In this document: in pieces, positions 17,512 through 25,577 of the stretch
Numbering within the stretch: position 1 is the first letter of the stretch
How the letters are laid out: every line of letters begins with the position of its first letter
Origin: Crossiella sp. S99.2
Lineage (GTDB): Bacteria > Actinomycetota > Actinomycetes > Mycobacteriales > Pseudonocardiaceae
Assembly: GCF_023094165.1 (NCBI RefSeq)
Contig: NZ_JALMDK010000003.1
Location: 310,001-374,000, forward strand
DNA: 64,000 nt
Reading direction: 5' to 3'
Position numbers and translations under genes: made by a program
The notes under the pieces: generated by a model
What the model was told of the DNA's origin: nothing
Seen by the model: the letters and a program-made list of their open reading frames with translations, nothing else
Database searches by the model: none

Positions 17512-17523
17512 CGCAAATTTGCG
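17512..17523. promoter_or_regulatory. Palindrome CGCAAATTTGCG upstream of XRE gene
   Basis: This 12-bp perfect palindrome lies just upstream of TATACG, the likely -10 box 7 nt before the XRE start codon. Binding there would block the promoter. Its A/T-rich core stands out in the surrounding GC-rich DNA. Confidence 0.45.
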
Positions 17524-17559
17524 AGCAGGCTCAGCCCGCCCCGTGACCCGATGAGGTGA

Positions 17560-18525
17560 TCACGCCGTCTGCCCCGGCCGATCCACCACAGCCCGCCGCA
17601 TGATCAGCACCGGCCCGAAGCTCTGCCCCTCCTGGTGGTACTGGTCAGCCTTGAGCGCCACACTGTGCTGCCCGAGGTACTCGAAGGTGGTCCGGTCGAA
17701 CAACCAGTCGACCCGCACGTCGCCAACAACGAACCCGACCGCGACCGCGGCCCGCCTCTTCACGTCCATCGTCTCGCCCACCAGGTGCACCCCGGGAATC
17801 CGGGCCGCCGCCTGGTACAGCCCGACCAGCACATCCGGCGGCACGTTCCCCATCATCAGCAACTCGTGAATCCGCTTGAACACCCGCCAGTCCCTGGGCT
17901 GCTGATCCGGCTGGACCTCCCCGTAGAACTGGGCGAGTAGCTTGTCCGGGTCGGTGGGCAGCGTGCTGACCGGGGGAATGTTCCGGTCCGACTCGTCCCA
18001 GCTCTGCCCTTCCCGCAGTTCACCACCGTCATCCCGAGACGCGCCCCGGACGCTCGTGGCGCCCGGGTACCACTTCTCCAGCCGGTTGAACTCCGGTCCG
18101 GGAAGCTCCTGGACGTTCCCGTCCTCGCCCACCAGCCTCCCTCGCCACTGATTGAAGCTGTCCACGTAGAGGTACTGATCGGGCCGGACCACCAACGGCC
18201 GGGCCCGCACCGCCTCGATGGCCTTGCTCAGCAACTCGGCCGCATTCCGCACCGGCGGCCGCGCCAGCTGCGAGTTCGACCCCACCGGCGGCGCGTCCCG
18301 AATCGCCGGCGCCACCAACACCACCGCGGCCACCAAACCCGCCACCACGAACGGAATCGCCAGCACCGGCCACCGCACCCGCGCCCACCGCAACCGCGGC
18401 GCGGGGGAGTGCACCCGGCGCAGAAACTCCGCCCGCAACTCGGCATGCCGCTGCTCGGACAGTTCCGGATCCCCCGGCGGTGGCAACAGACGGGTCAACT
18501 CGGCCCGCTCCTGATCAAGGCTCAC
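17560..18525 (-). CDS. CU044_5270-type membrane-anchored protein
   Basis: The 321-residue protein has a cytoplasmic N-terminus (ERAELTRLLPPPGDPELS), one transmembrane helix at about residues 50-73 (WPVLAIPFVVAGLVAAVVLVA) and an extracytoplasmic C-terminal domain. This layout matches the CU044_5270 family, which is regularly encoded with an ECF sigma factor in actinobacteria. The start GTG lies inside the stop of the sigma factor gene (GTGA), so the two are coupled. By position it could be the anti-sigma or sensor partner, although no zinc-binding anti-sigma motif is seen. Confidence 0.85.
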   Translation of the reverse strand: MSLDQERAELTRLLPPPGDPELSEQRHAELRAEFLRRVHSPAPRLRWARVRWPVLAIPFVVAGLVAAVVLVAPAIRDAPPVGSNSQLARPPVRNAAELLSKAIEAVRARPLVVRPDQYLYVDSFNQWRGRLVGEDGNVQELPGPEFNRLEKWYPGATSVRGASRDDGGELREGQSWDESDRNIPPVSTLPTDPDKLLAQFYGEVQPDQQPRDWRVFKRIHELLMMGNVPPDVLVGLYQAAARIPGVHLVGETMDVKRRAAVAVGFVVGDVRVDWLFDRTTFEYLGQHSVALKADQYHQEGQSFGPVLIMRRAVVDRPGQTA

Positions 18526-19121
18526 AGTCCACTCTCCACAGGTGAAAGTCCCAGGTCACCGGCTACCTGTCCGCCCCGGCCCCCCGGTTCCGCCACCCAG
18601 GCCCGCAACCGGGTCCGCGCCCGGGAAAGCCGGGACCGCACCGTCCCCACCGGAATTCCCAGTGCCGAGGCGGTCTCGGCGTAGTCGAGCCCCGCCCACA
18701 CGCACAAGGTGAACACCTCCCGCTCAGCCCGCCGCAACTTCTTCAGCGCCGCGGTCACCCGAGCCACCAACTCCCCGTCATGCAACCGCCCGACCAGCTC
18801 TTCGGAGAAGTCCGGCACCACCTCCGGCGGCGGCAGTTTCCCCAGCGCGACCTGATGCCGCCGAGCCGCCCTGGTCACATTGCGCAGCACATTGGTCGCG
18901 ATCCCGAACAACCAGGGCCGTACCGACTCCCCCTCCGGATCCAGCCGGGCCCGGGCCCGCCAAGCCTCCAGAAAGGTCAACGACACCACATCCTCAGCCA
19001 CCGACGCATTCCCGGTGACCCGGGCCGCATGGCGATGCACCACCCCCGCATGCTCATCGAACAACTCCGCAAAGGCGTCCGGATCACCCGCACGCAACCG
19101 AGCCCGAATGGATATCCCCAC
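18522..19121 (-). CDS. ECF RNA polymerase sigma factor
   Basis: The 199 residues contain sigma region 2 (DAFAELFDEHAGVVHRHAARV, AEDVVSLTFLEAWR, then RPWLFGIATNVLRN) and region 4 (LKKLRRAEREVFTLCVWAGLDYAETASALGI, with VGTVRSRLSRARTRLR). GTG 19121 is chosen because an AGGAG lies about 5 nt upstream. An ATG at 19160 in the same frame lacks one. Its stop overlaps the CU044_5270-type gene by GTGA. It is the first of three ECF-type sigma genes in 20 kb. The start is divergent from the methyltransferase gene. Confidence 0.9.
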   Translation of the reverse strand: MGISIRARLRAGDPDAFAELFDEHAGVVHRHAARVTGNASVAEDVVSLTFLEAWRARARLDPEGESVRPWLFGIATNVLRNVTRAARRHQVALGKLPPPEVVPDFSEELVGRLHDGELVARVTAALKKLRRAEREVFTLCVWAGLDYAETASALGIPVGTVRSRLSRARTRLRAWVAEPGGRGGQVAGDLGLSPVESGL

Positions 19122-19229
19122 ACCCCCTCCTGTCCGCCCCGCCCCCCAGGTTCCCACCATCCGCGAAAAATCCCGAAACCGAGGGCGCCGGGGATGCGGG
19201 GCGGTGCGAACGCGACGATCATCGGGTGG

Positions 19230-20051
19230 GTGGACCGGGAGAAGATCGACTATCGCGAGGTGCGGGAGACCAATCTCGTGACGCTCTACGGGCGGGCGTT
19301 GCACAGCCGGGAGCCGGAGCCGATTCTGCGGGATGAGGTGGCTGAGCGGCTGGTGGCGCGGATCGACTACGACTTCGGCGGGTTGCGGGTCGACCGGGCC
19401 TCGGCGATGGCGGTGGCGATGCGGGCCCGGCAGTTCGACGAGTGGGTGGGGACCTTCCTGCGGCGGTATCCGGATGCCGTGGTGTTGCACCTGGCCTGTG
19501 GCTTGGACAGCCGGTACCTGCGGCTGGCTCCACCGTCCACTGTGGACTGGTTTGAGGTGGACTTTCCTGATGTCGTCGACCTGCGCCGCAGGCTCTTCCC
19601 GCCGGCCGCGCAAGCCGGCTACCACCTGGTCGGCGCCTCCGTCACCGACCCCGCCTGGTTCGACCAGCTCCCCACCGGCCGCCCCGGCCTGATGGTCGCC
19701 GAGGGCCTGACCATGTACCTCACCGAAGCCGAACTACTGCCCCTCCTGCGCCGGGTCACCGGCCGTTTCCCGCGCGGCGAACTCCACTTCGACGCGATGA
19801 ACCGGCTCAGCACCCGGGTCGGGAACCTCAGTCCGCTGCTCCGGCGGATGGGGGCGCGGTTCCGGTGGGGCCTGGACGACGCGCGGGAGTTGGAGCGGCT
19901 GGTGCCAGGGGTTCGGTTGGCTGAGGAGGTGGCTGCGGTGCGGTTGCGGGGGCTTAACCGGCTGCCGCACCTCTACCAGCTCGCGGCGCGGTTCGCGGAT
20001 CGGTTCGGGCCGTTGCGGCGGGTCAGCAGGCTGCTCCGGTATCGGTTCTGA
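19230..20051 (+). CDS. Class I SAM-dependent methyltransferase, leucine-carboxyl-methyltransferase family
   Basis: The 273-residue protein has the LCMT-type arrangement: REKIDYREVRETNLVTLYGRA near the start, SAM-binding VVLHLACGLDSRYL, acidic WFEVDFPDVVDLRR and AEGLTMYLTEAEL. The family O-methylates small molecules or proteins; actinobacterial members are often tied to polyketide metabolism, but no such genes are near. GTG 19230 fits the usual N-terminus; ATG 19194 in frame would add 12 residues. A TetR gene follows 2 nt after the stop, suggesting cotranscription. Confidence 0.82.
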   Translation: MDREKIDYREVRETNLVTLYGRALHSREPEPILRDEVAERLVARIDYDFGGLRVDRASAMAVAMRARQFDEWVGTFLRRYPDAVVLHLACGLDSRYLRLAPPSTVDWFEVDFPDVVDLRRRLFPPAAQAGYHLVGASVTDPAWFDQLPTGRPGLMVAEGLTMYLTEAELLPLLRRVTGRFPRGELHFDAMNRLSTRVGNLSPLLRRMGARFRWGLDDARELERLVPGVRLAEEVAAVRLRGLNRLPHLYQLAARFADRFGPLRRVSRLLRYRF

Positions 20052-20053
20052 TC

Positions 20054-20623
20054 ATGGTTAGGATGACCTCTGTGCCGGAGCGGCCGATGCGCGCGGACGC
20101 GCAACGCAACTATGACCGGATTCTCGCCGCGGCCGAGGTGGCCTTCGCCCGGGACGGTGCCGAGGCGTCTCTGGAGGAGATCGCCCGGCAGGCCGGGGTT
20201 GGGTCGGCGACGTTGCACCGGCATTTCCCGGCTCGCCGTGCCTTGCTGGAAGCGGTGTTCCGGGATCGGGTCCAGGGGTTGTGTGCTCGGGCCGAGGTGC
20301 TGGCCGGGACCCTGGAGCCGGGGGCGGCGCTGGTGAGCTGGTTGCAGGACTTCGCGGCGCTGGCCACGGCCAACCGCGGACTGGCGGCCTCGGTGTTGCC
20401 CGCGGTGGGGGACAGGGTGGGGTGGCACGCGATGATCAGCGAAGCGGGGGGTGAGTTGTTGCGGCGGGCGCAGCGGGCCGGGGCGGTGCGGAACGAGGTG
20501 GGGCTCGGGGATCTGCTGACGCTGGTCAGCGCGATCTCCTTGCTCACCGAGCAGGCGCCGGACGGCGCGGCCACCGCGAGCCGGTTGCTGACCCTCGCCC
20601 TGGACGGCATTCACCCGCGTTAG
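20054..20623 (+). CDS. TetR family transcriptional regulator
   Basis: The 189 residues start with a TetR DNA-binding domain (RNYDRILAAAEVAFARDGAEASLEEIARQAGVGSATLHRHFPARRALLEAVF, residues 18-66) and continue in an all-helical ligand domain with SWLQDFAALA. It follows the methyltransferase gene by 2 nt. ATG 20054 or 20063 could be the start. Its stop codon interlocks with that of the convergent SDR gene (TTAG). Ligand and targets are unknown; the adjacent SDR and MFS genes are candidates. Confidence 0.9.
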   Translation: MVRMTSVPERPMRADAQRNYDRILAAAEVAFARDGAEASLEEIARQAGVGSATLHRHFPARRALLEAVFRDRVQGLCARAEVLAGTLEPGAALVSWLQDFAALATANRGLAASVLPAVGDRVGWHAMISEAGGELLRRAQRAGAVRNEVGLGDLLTLVSAISLLTEQAPDGAATASRLLTLALDGIHPR

Positions 20624-21417
20624 CCGCGGCGGAAGCCGCCCTCGCTGTTGAGCACCTGGCCGGTGATCCACTCGGCCTCGTCGGTGGCCAGCCAGGCGAT
20701 CAGCCGGGCCGGATCGTCCGGGTGGCCCCAGCGGCCGGCGGGGGAACTCTTCGCGACGAACTCGGCCAGGTCGGGAGTGGCCCAGCCGGTGTCCACCGGG
20801 CCCGGGTTGACCGCGTTGACCGTGATGCCCGCCTCGGCCAGTTCATCGGAGACCGTGGCGGTGATCGCGGCCAGCGCGCCCTTGGCCGCAGCATAGGCCA
20901 CCTCGCCGCGCATCGGGCCGAGTTGCTGGCCGGAGGTCAGGAACACCACCCGGCCACCGTGGCCTGCCTGGAAGTGGTGGGCGAAGCGCTGGGTGAGCAG
21001 CAGGGTGGAGCGGGTGTTCACCGCGTAGTGCTCGTCGAGCTTGGCCGCGGTCATCTCGCGCAGGGTGCCGTCGCCGCCGCTGCGGGCATGGTTGCAGACC
21101 AGGATGTCGAGGCGGCCGAACCGTTCGATGGCCGCGTCCACGATCCGGGCCGGCGCGTCCGGGACGACCAGGTCGCCGCTGATCTCCTCGACCCGGCCCT
21201 GGCCGGCCGCGCGCACCCCGTCGAGGACCTCGGCCAGGGGCTGCGCGCCCCAAGGCTGGTCGGCGTCGTGCGGGCTGTGGTGGTGCAGCAGCAGGTCGGC
21301 GCCGTAGGCGTGCAGGCGGCGGGCGGTGGCGTAGCCGATGCCGGCGACCCGGCTCACGCCGGTCACCAGGGCGACTCGGCCGCGCAGCGGGAATGGGTCA
21401 CGTCCAAGATCGGCCAC
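20620..21417 (-). CDS. Short-chain dehydrogenase/reductase
   Basis: The protein has 265 residues. The nucleotide-binding motif is TGVSRVAGIG at residues 19-28, the structural NNAG equivalent is replaced by CNHARSGG, and the catalytic residues are Ser in FLTSGQ and Tyr-Lys in AYAAAKG. The C-terminal NPGPVDTGW and ITGQVLNSEGGF are classical SDR signatures. It is an NAD(P)-dependent oxidoreductase acting on an unknown alcohol or ketone. Having NHA where NNAG is usual marks it as an atypical member. The stop interlocks with that of the TetR gene. Confidence 0.9.
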   Translation of the reverse strand: MADLGRDPFPLRGRVALVTGVSRVAGIGYATARRLHAYGADLLLHHHSPHDADQPWGAQPLAEVLDGVRAAGQGRVEEISGDLVVPDAPARIVDAAIERFGRLDILVCNHARSGGDGTLREMTAAKLDEHYAVNTRSTLLLTQRFAHHFQAGHGGRVVFLTSGQQLGPMRGEVAYAAAKGALAAITATVSDELAEAGITVNAVNPGPVDTGWATPDLAEFVAKSSPAGRWGHPDDPARLIAWLATDEAEWITGQVLNSEGGFRRG

Positions 21418-21454
21418 GAGGGGCAGGCTAGTGCGTCACCACGACTGTGGCGAG

Positions 21455-22597
21455 CTATTTTCCAGTGCCCTGACCAGGCGGTATCCGCGGAAGTACCACA
21501 GGTGCGGTGGTCAGCAGCAGGGCCGCGGGCAGCAGGAACGCGGCCAGGGGGTCCAGGTGGTAGACGGGGACGAAGGCCACGGGGGACAGGGCGCCGCCGC
21601 CGAAGCGCAGGGACTGCACCACGGACACGGCTCCGCCGCGGTTGTCGCCGTTTCCGGCCAGGACCAGCGCGTTCAGCCCGACCATGATCAGTTGCATGGC
21701 CGGTCCGGCCGCCGCCCACAGCAGACCGACCGCGAGCAGCGAGGGCACCAGGCCGACCCCGGCCAGCAGCACGCCGCCGAGCACCGTGCCGGTCAGCACG
21801 CAGCGGCGGGCGCCGAAGCGGTCGATGGCCCGGCCGACCGCCCGCGCGGTGAGGATCCCGGTCAGGCCGAACCCGGTCAGCACCAGTCCCCTGGTGCCGG
21901 CGGAGAGCTGGAAGTCATCGTCGAGGCGCAGCGCCACCAGGTAGGACAGCCCGCCCAGGCAGCCCCAGCCGATCCCGGCGACCAGGCCGGCGCGCAGCAC
22001 CGCCGGTCGCCACGCGGTGCGCAGACTGGCCGAGCGCCGCGGTCCGGACTCGCCGCCCGGCAAGCCCAGCACGGCCAGCCCGGCCGCCACCACGGCCACG
22101 CCGAGGAAGGCATAACGCCAGCTCACCTCGGCCGCCAGCCCACCGATCAGCGGCGCGGAGGTCTGCCCGGCGGCCTGCATGGAGGCGAACCAGCCCAGCG
22201 TGCGGCCCAGCCGGGTCGGCGGGGTGATCGCGGCCAGCGCGCCCAGCAGCAGGGGAGTGACGAAGGCGTTGGCCGCCCCCTGCACCGCGCGCCCGGCCAG
22301 GAACAGGTACTCGTCCTGGGCCAGCCCGCAGCCCAGCGAGGCGGCCACGTACACCAGGTAGGCGGTGATCACCGTGCGGCGGGCGCCCCAGCGCTGACCC
22401 CAGGTGCCGGAGAACAGCATGAACCCGGCAAAAGGGATCATGTACACCGTGAGCGAGGCCGAGGCGGCCCCGGCGGAGAGCTGGAACGCCTCGCCCAGCT
22501 CCGGCAGCATCGAGGCCACCACGCCGCCGCCGAACGGGCCAAGGAACCCGCCCGCGTACAGCCCGGCGACCGCGAGGCGCCCGGGTAACCCGCTCAG
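21455..22597 (-). CDS. MFS transporter (probable CTG start)
   Basis: The hydrophobic protein has about twelve membrane helices and MFS features (GTWGQRWGARRTV after helix 2, RAVQGAANAFVTPLL). The first GTG, at 22522, would delete most of helix 1. The frame is open upstream and encodes SGLPGRLAVAGLYAGGFLGP, a typical MFS N-terminus. The only plausible start there is CTG at 22597, which overlaps the PAC2 stop as CTGA, like the ATGA/GTGA overlaps seen at seven other head-to-tail junctions in this window. That gives 380 residues. Export of a drug or metabolite is likely. Confidence 0.82.
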   Translation of the reverse strand: MSGLPGRLAVAGLYAGGFLGPFGGGVVASMLPELGEAFQLSAGAASASLTVYMIPFAGFMLFSGTWGQRWGARRTVITAYLVYVAASLGCGLAQDEYLFLAGRAVQGAANAFVTPLLLGALAAITPPTRLGRTLGWFASMQAAGQTSAPLIGGLAAEVSWRYAFLGVAVVAAGLAVLGLPGGESGPRRSASLRTAWRPAVLRAGLVAGIGWGCLGGLSYLVALRLDDDFQLSAGTRGLVLTGFGLTGILTARAVGRAIDRFGARRCVLTGTVLGGVLLAGVGLVPSLLAVGLLWAAAGPAMQLIMVGLNALVLAGNGDNRGGAVSVVQSLRFGGGALSPVAFVPVYHLDPLAAFLLPAALLLTTAPVVLPRIPPGQGTGK

Positions 22598-23532
22598 CGC
22601 GCGCCCGGACCGTGCGGCCCCGGCTGATCACCGCGTCCGCCCCGGCCGCCGCGACGGCGCAGGTACCGCTCGAAGTCCGCCGCGATGGCGTCCCCGCTCA
22701 GCTCGGTGAGCCGGTCGTTCATGTCGCCGTCGGGGTCGCCGCGCTCCTCAAGGGACCGGACGTAGCTGGCCACGTCCTCGTCCTCCTCGGCCATCTCCGA
22801 GACCGTGCGCTCCCACTCCTCGGCCTGTTCCGGCAGTGCGCCCAGGGGCACCTCCAGGTCCAGGACCTCCTCCACCCGGTGCAGCAGCGCCAGGGTGGCC
22901 TTGGGTGAGGGCGGCTGGGAGACGTAGTGCGGCACCGCGGCCCAGAAGGAGATCGCGGGCACGCCCATCTGCACGCACGCGTCCTGGAAGACCCCGACGA
23001 TGCCGGTGGCCCCTTCGTAGCGGGAGCGTTCCAGCCCGAAGGTGGCCGCCGACTCCGCGTCGTAGGCGGTGCCGGTGACCTGCACGGGACGGGTGTGCGC
23101 GATGTCCATCAGCAGCGCGCCCAGGGTCACCACCGTGGTCACGCCCAGGCTCTCCACGTGGTGCAGCAGCTCGGCGCAGAAGGCCCGCCAGCGCATGTTC
23201 GGCTCTATGCCGTGCATGAGCACCACGTCGAAGTCCGCGCCGGGCGGGCGGCACACCGACAGCCTGGTGGTGGGCCACTCGACCCGCCGGGTGACCCCGT
23301 CCACCATGTGCACAGTGGGCCTGGTCACCTGGAAGTCGTAGTAGTCGTCCGGGTCGATCTCCGCCAGTGGGGTGGCGTCCCAGGTGAGCTGGAGGTGCTC
23401 AATCGCGGTGCTGGCCGCGTCACCTGCGTCGTTCCACCCTTCGAAAGCCGCGATGAGCACCGGGTTGACGAGGGTCGGCGGGTCAGCCTGGGTGTCCTCG
23501 GATGCTGCGGGGCGCTCTTCGGGATCTGTCAC
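22594..23532 (-). CDS. PAC2 family protein
   Basis: The 312-residue protein shows the actinobacterial PAC2 pattern: LIAAFEGWNDAGDAAS, then DYYDFQVTRPTVHMVDG, HGIEPNMRWRAFCAEL, TLGALLMDIAHTRPV and PAISFWAAVPHYVSQPPSPKATLALL. The acidic C-terminus (VSEMAEEDEDVASYVRSLEE) is also typical. PAC2 is named for a eukaryotic proteasome-assembly chaperone; bacterial members have no settled role, although actinobacteria with mycothiol and proteasomes carry it near mshC. It is divergent from the HAD phosphatase gene with 51 nt between starts. Its stop overlaps the MFS start. Confidence 0.92.
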   Translation of the reverse strand: MTDPEERPAASEDTQADPPTLVNPVLIAAFEGWNDAGDAASTAIEHLQLTWDATPLAEIDPDDYYDFQVTRPTVHMVDGVTRRVEWPTTRLSVCRPPGADFDVVLMHGIEPNMRWRAFCAELLHHVESLGVTTVVTLGALLMDIAHTRPVQVTGTAYDAESAATFGLERSRYEGATGIVGVFQDACVQMGVPAISFWAAVPHYVSQPPSPKATLALLHRVEEVLDLEVPLGALPEQAEEWERTVSEMAEEDEDVASYVRSLEERGDPDGDMNDRLTELSGDAIAADFERYLRRRGGRGGRGDQPGPHGPGAR

Positions 23533-23571
23533 CGGGCAAGACTAAGGCCCAGCACCCCCGGTGCGGGCCCG

Positions 23572-23577
23572 TAGGCT
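23572..23577 (+). promoter_or_regulatory. Candidate -10 box TAGGCT for leaderless HAD gene
   Basis: TAGGCT ends 6 nt before the ATG at 23584, and no ribosome-binding site is present. This is the leaderless geometry seen repeatedly in the window. Confidence 0.4.
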
Positions 23578-23583
23578 GTCGGC

Positions 23584-24324
23584 ATGTCTGATCATGACGT
23601 GTCGCCGCTGTTAGAAGCCCTGCCGCGACCCGCCAGGACCATGGGTTTCCCGGCCGCCGTGCTGTGGGACATGGACGGCACCCTGGTCGACTCGGAGAAG
23701 GTCTGGGACATCGCCCTGGACGATCTGGCCGCCGAACTCGGTGGCGCGCTGTCCCTGCCCACCCGGCAGGCCATGGTCGGCTCCAGCCAGGAGCGCACCA
23801 TCGCGATGCTGTTCACCGAACTCGGCCTCGACCACGTCGAGCCGGAGCTGGCCGCGGCCTCGGCCTGGCTGACCAAGCGCACCGCCGAGCTGTTCACCCT
23901 GGGCCTGCCCTGGCGGCCCGGCGCCCTGGCGGCGCTGCGGATGGTGCGCGCGAGCGGGTTGCCGACCGCGCTGGTGACCTCCACCCAGCGGGAGCTGACC
24001 GAGGTGGCCCTGGACAGCATCGGCCGGGAGTTCTTCGATTTCACCCTGTGCGGTGACGAGGTCAGCCGGACCAAACCGCATCCGGAGCCGTACCTGACCG
24101 CGGCCGCCCGCCTCGGGGTCGCCCCCGCCGACTGCGTGGTGGTGGAGGATTCGCCCACCGGCGCGGCCTCGGCGGCCGCGGCCGGGTGCACGGTGCTGGT
24201 GGTGCCGTGTGAGGTGCCGGTCGAGCCAGGCCCCCGACGCGTCTTCCGCGACACCCTGGAGAACCTCGACCTGGCCACGTTGGCCGGATTACCTGCGGAA
24301 CATAATGACGACACCGCTGGTTGA
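23584..24324 (+). CDS. HAD family hydrolase, phosphoglycolate-phosphatase/beta-phosphoglucomutase-like
   Basis: The protein has 246 residues. HAD motif I is DMDGTLVDSEK (about residues 30-40), motif II is ALVTSTQREL, motif III is Lys in RTKPHPEPYL and motif IV is VVEDSPTGAASAAAAG. A four-helix cap lies between motifs I and II, so it is a subfamily IA phosphatase acting on a small phosphorylated metabolite. Its location next to PAC2 is common in actinobacteria. A GC-rich inverted repeat 41 nt after the stop is a likely terminator. Confidence 0.9.
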   Translation: MSDHDVSPLLEALPRPARTMGFPAAVLWDMDGTLVDSEKVWDIALDDLAAELGGALSLPTRQAMVGSSQERTIAMLFTELGLDHVEPELAAASAWLTKRTAELFTLGLPWRPGALAALRMVRASGLPTALVTSTQRELTEVALDSIGREFFDFTLCGDEVSRTKPHPEPYLTAAARLGVAPADCVVVEDSPTGAASAAAAGCTVLVVPCEVPVEPGPRRVFRDTLENLDLATLAGLPAEHNDDTAG

Positions 24325-24695
24325 TAAAAGGTTGCCAAGCTTGAGTAACGAATAGATCACCGTTTCCGGCGGCCGGAAAAACGCAACGTGCATTTCCCGG
24401 CCGCCGGCTCGGCAGTTCAGGTCAGGTCAGGTGCTGGTCACCTTTCACCCCTCTGCCTGCTCTTACGGGCTGACTGGTCCCAGCCCCGCGTGTGCTGTCG
24501 CGCCCGCCGGCTCTGCCTTCCCCTGGCATTGCCGAGCGATCCCCATTTTTCCCCCATGGAAACGCTCCCCAGTTCTGTTGTCACCAAACAATGTGGTGCA
24601 ACACCAATAATGCCCAACTCCCAGGGTGGCTGCCATCGAAATAAGTTGGATTTTCGATATCCGCAGGTCACCGGGAAATGATGCGGCCGGATGGC
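24325..24695. other. Intergenic region of relatively low GC content
   Basis: Apart from the terminator-like repeat, no gene or known RNA is recognised. The segment at about 24540-24670 is unusually A/T-rich for this chromosome (runs such as CCATTTTTCCCCCATGG and ATAAGTTGGATTTTCGATAT). I see no known riboswitch core. A decayed gene or a foreign remnant is possible. Confidence 0.4.
24366..24407 (+). terminator. Probable transcription terminator after the HAD gene
   Basis: CCGGCGGCCGG (24366-24376) pairs perfectly with CCGGCCGCCGG (24397-24407) across a 20-nt loop. The A and T residues next to the stem can extend it by a few pairs. No T-tract follows, as is usual in high-GC actinobacteria. Confidence 0.55.
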
Positions 24696-25537
24696 TCAGC
24701 CCAGTGCCTGCATCAGGGGGCTGTAGAGGCGACTCCGGTCAGCGGGCAGCGGGCCACCGTGGGTCATGATCGTCGAGGCGAACCCTGGCGTCAGTCCGCG
24801 GGCCACCACCCAGTCGGCCAGGCCGGTGTGCACGTCGTCGACGTCGATGCGCACCTCGGCCTCGCCCGCGGCCAGGGCGAGGTCGGTGAGCAGGGCCTTG
24901 GCCAGTTCGGGGCGCTGGGCCACCACCGGGCCGAGCATCAGGTGGTCGTCGTTGCGCCAGGCCGAGGCGAACCCGGCCAGCCTGCCGTCGACCTCGATCA
25001 CCCGGAGATGTTCGGCGAAGGCGTGCAGGCGGCGCAGCACCGGGGAGCGGTCGGCGCCGAACACCGCGAGGTCCAGTTCCAGGATCGCGGTGAGGTCGGC
25101 CGGGATGGCCGCGCGGCTGTGCCCGGCGGCGCCGGGTTCGGCCTGGAACCGGCCCCGGTGGGACTGGATCCGGCCGTGCGAGGTGAAGCCGAGCTGCTCG
25201 TACAGGCCGAGGCCTGTACGGTGGCGGTCAGCGCCAGGGTGGCCCCGTCCGCCTGGTCGATGGCGTGCCGCATGAGGCGTTTACCCAGGCCCTGGCGGGC
25301 GAAGCGGGCGGCGACCAGGACCATGCTGACCGCGATCAGCTCGGCCCGGTAGCGGGTGAGCACCACGGTCCCGGCCAGGCCGCCGTCGGGGGCGCGCAGC
25401 GCGTGCACCTCGCCGACGCCCATCAGGAACCGCCACTTGCGTTCCTCCCGCGGCCACTCGCGGTCGAGGGCCAGCGCGGTGCAGGCGGGCAGGTCAGCCG
25501 GGGTGAGCCGCTCGAACGGCGTGGTCGGGGCGATCAT
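24696..25537 (-). pseudogene. GNAT acetyltransferase (double-domain), frameshifted
   Basis: From ATG 25537 the first frame encodes a GNAT N-terminal domain (RFLMGVGEVHAL, then SMVLVAARFARQGLGKRLMRHAIDQADGATLALTATV). Family similarity stops near 25215 and resumes one frame over, as GLGLYEQLGFTSHGRIQ, continuing to the stop at 24696 (IEVDGRLAGFASAWRNDDHLMLGP). The shift needs one inserted base to repair. It falls exactly at a perfect palindrome, two 10-bp arms around GA at 25199-25220. It is either a sequencing or assembly error at a hairpin or a real mutation. Joined, the product would have about 280 residues, a tandem GNAT. Confidence 0.75.
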
Positions 25538-25577
25538 GCGAGCAGCATCGCCCCGGGGCCGCCGGCGGCAAATTCTT

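Noticed and set aside
4052..24324. Biosynthetic gene cluster around the SARP regulator
   Set aside because: No polyketide, peptide or terpene synthase or other core enzyme is present; the nearby hydrolases and methyltransferases are not sufficient.
24325..24695. Possible riboswitch (for example c-di-AMP type) in the A/T-richer gap
   Set aside because: No conserved core could be recognised on either strand, and the flanking genes do not suggest a ligand.
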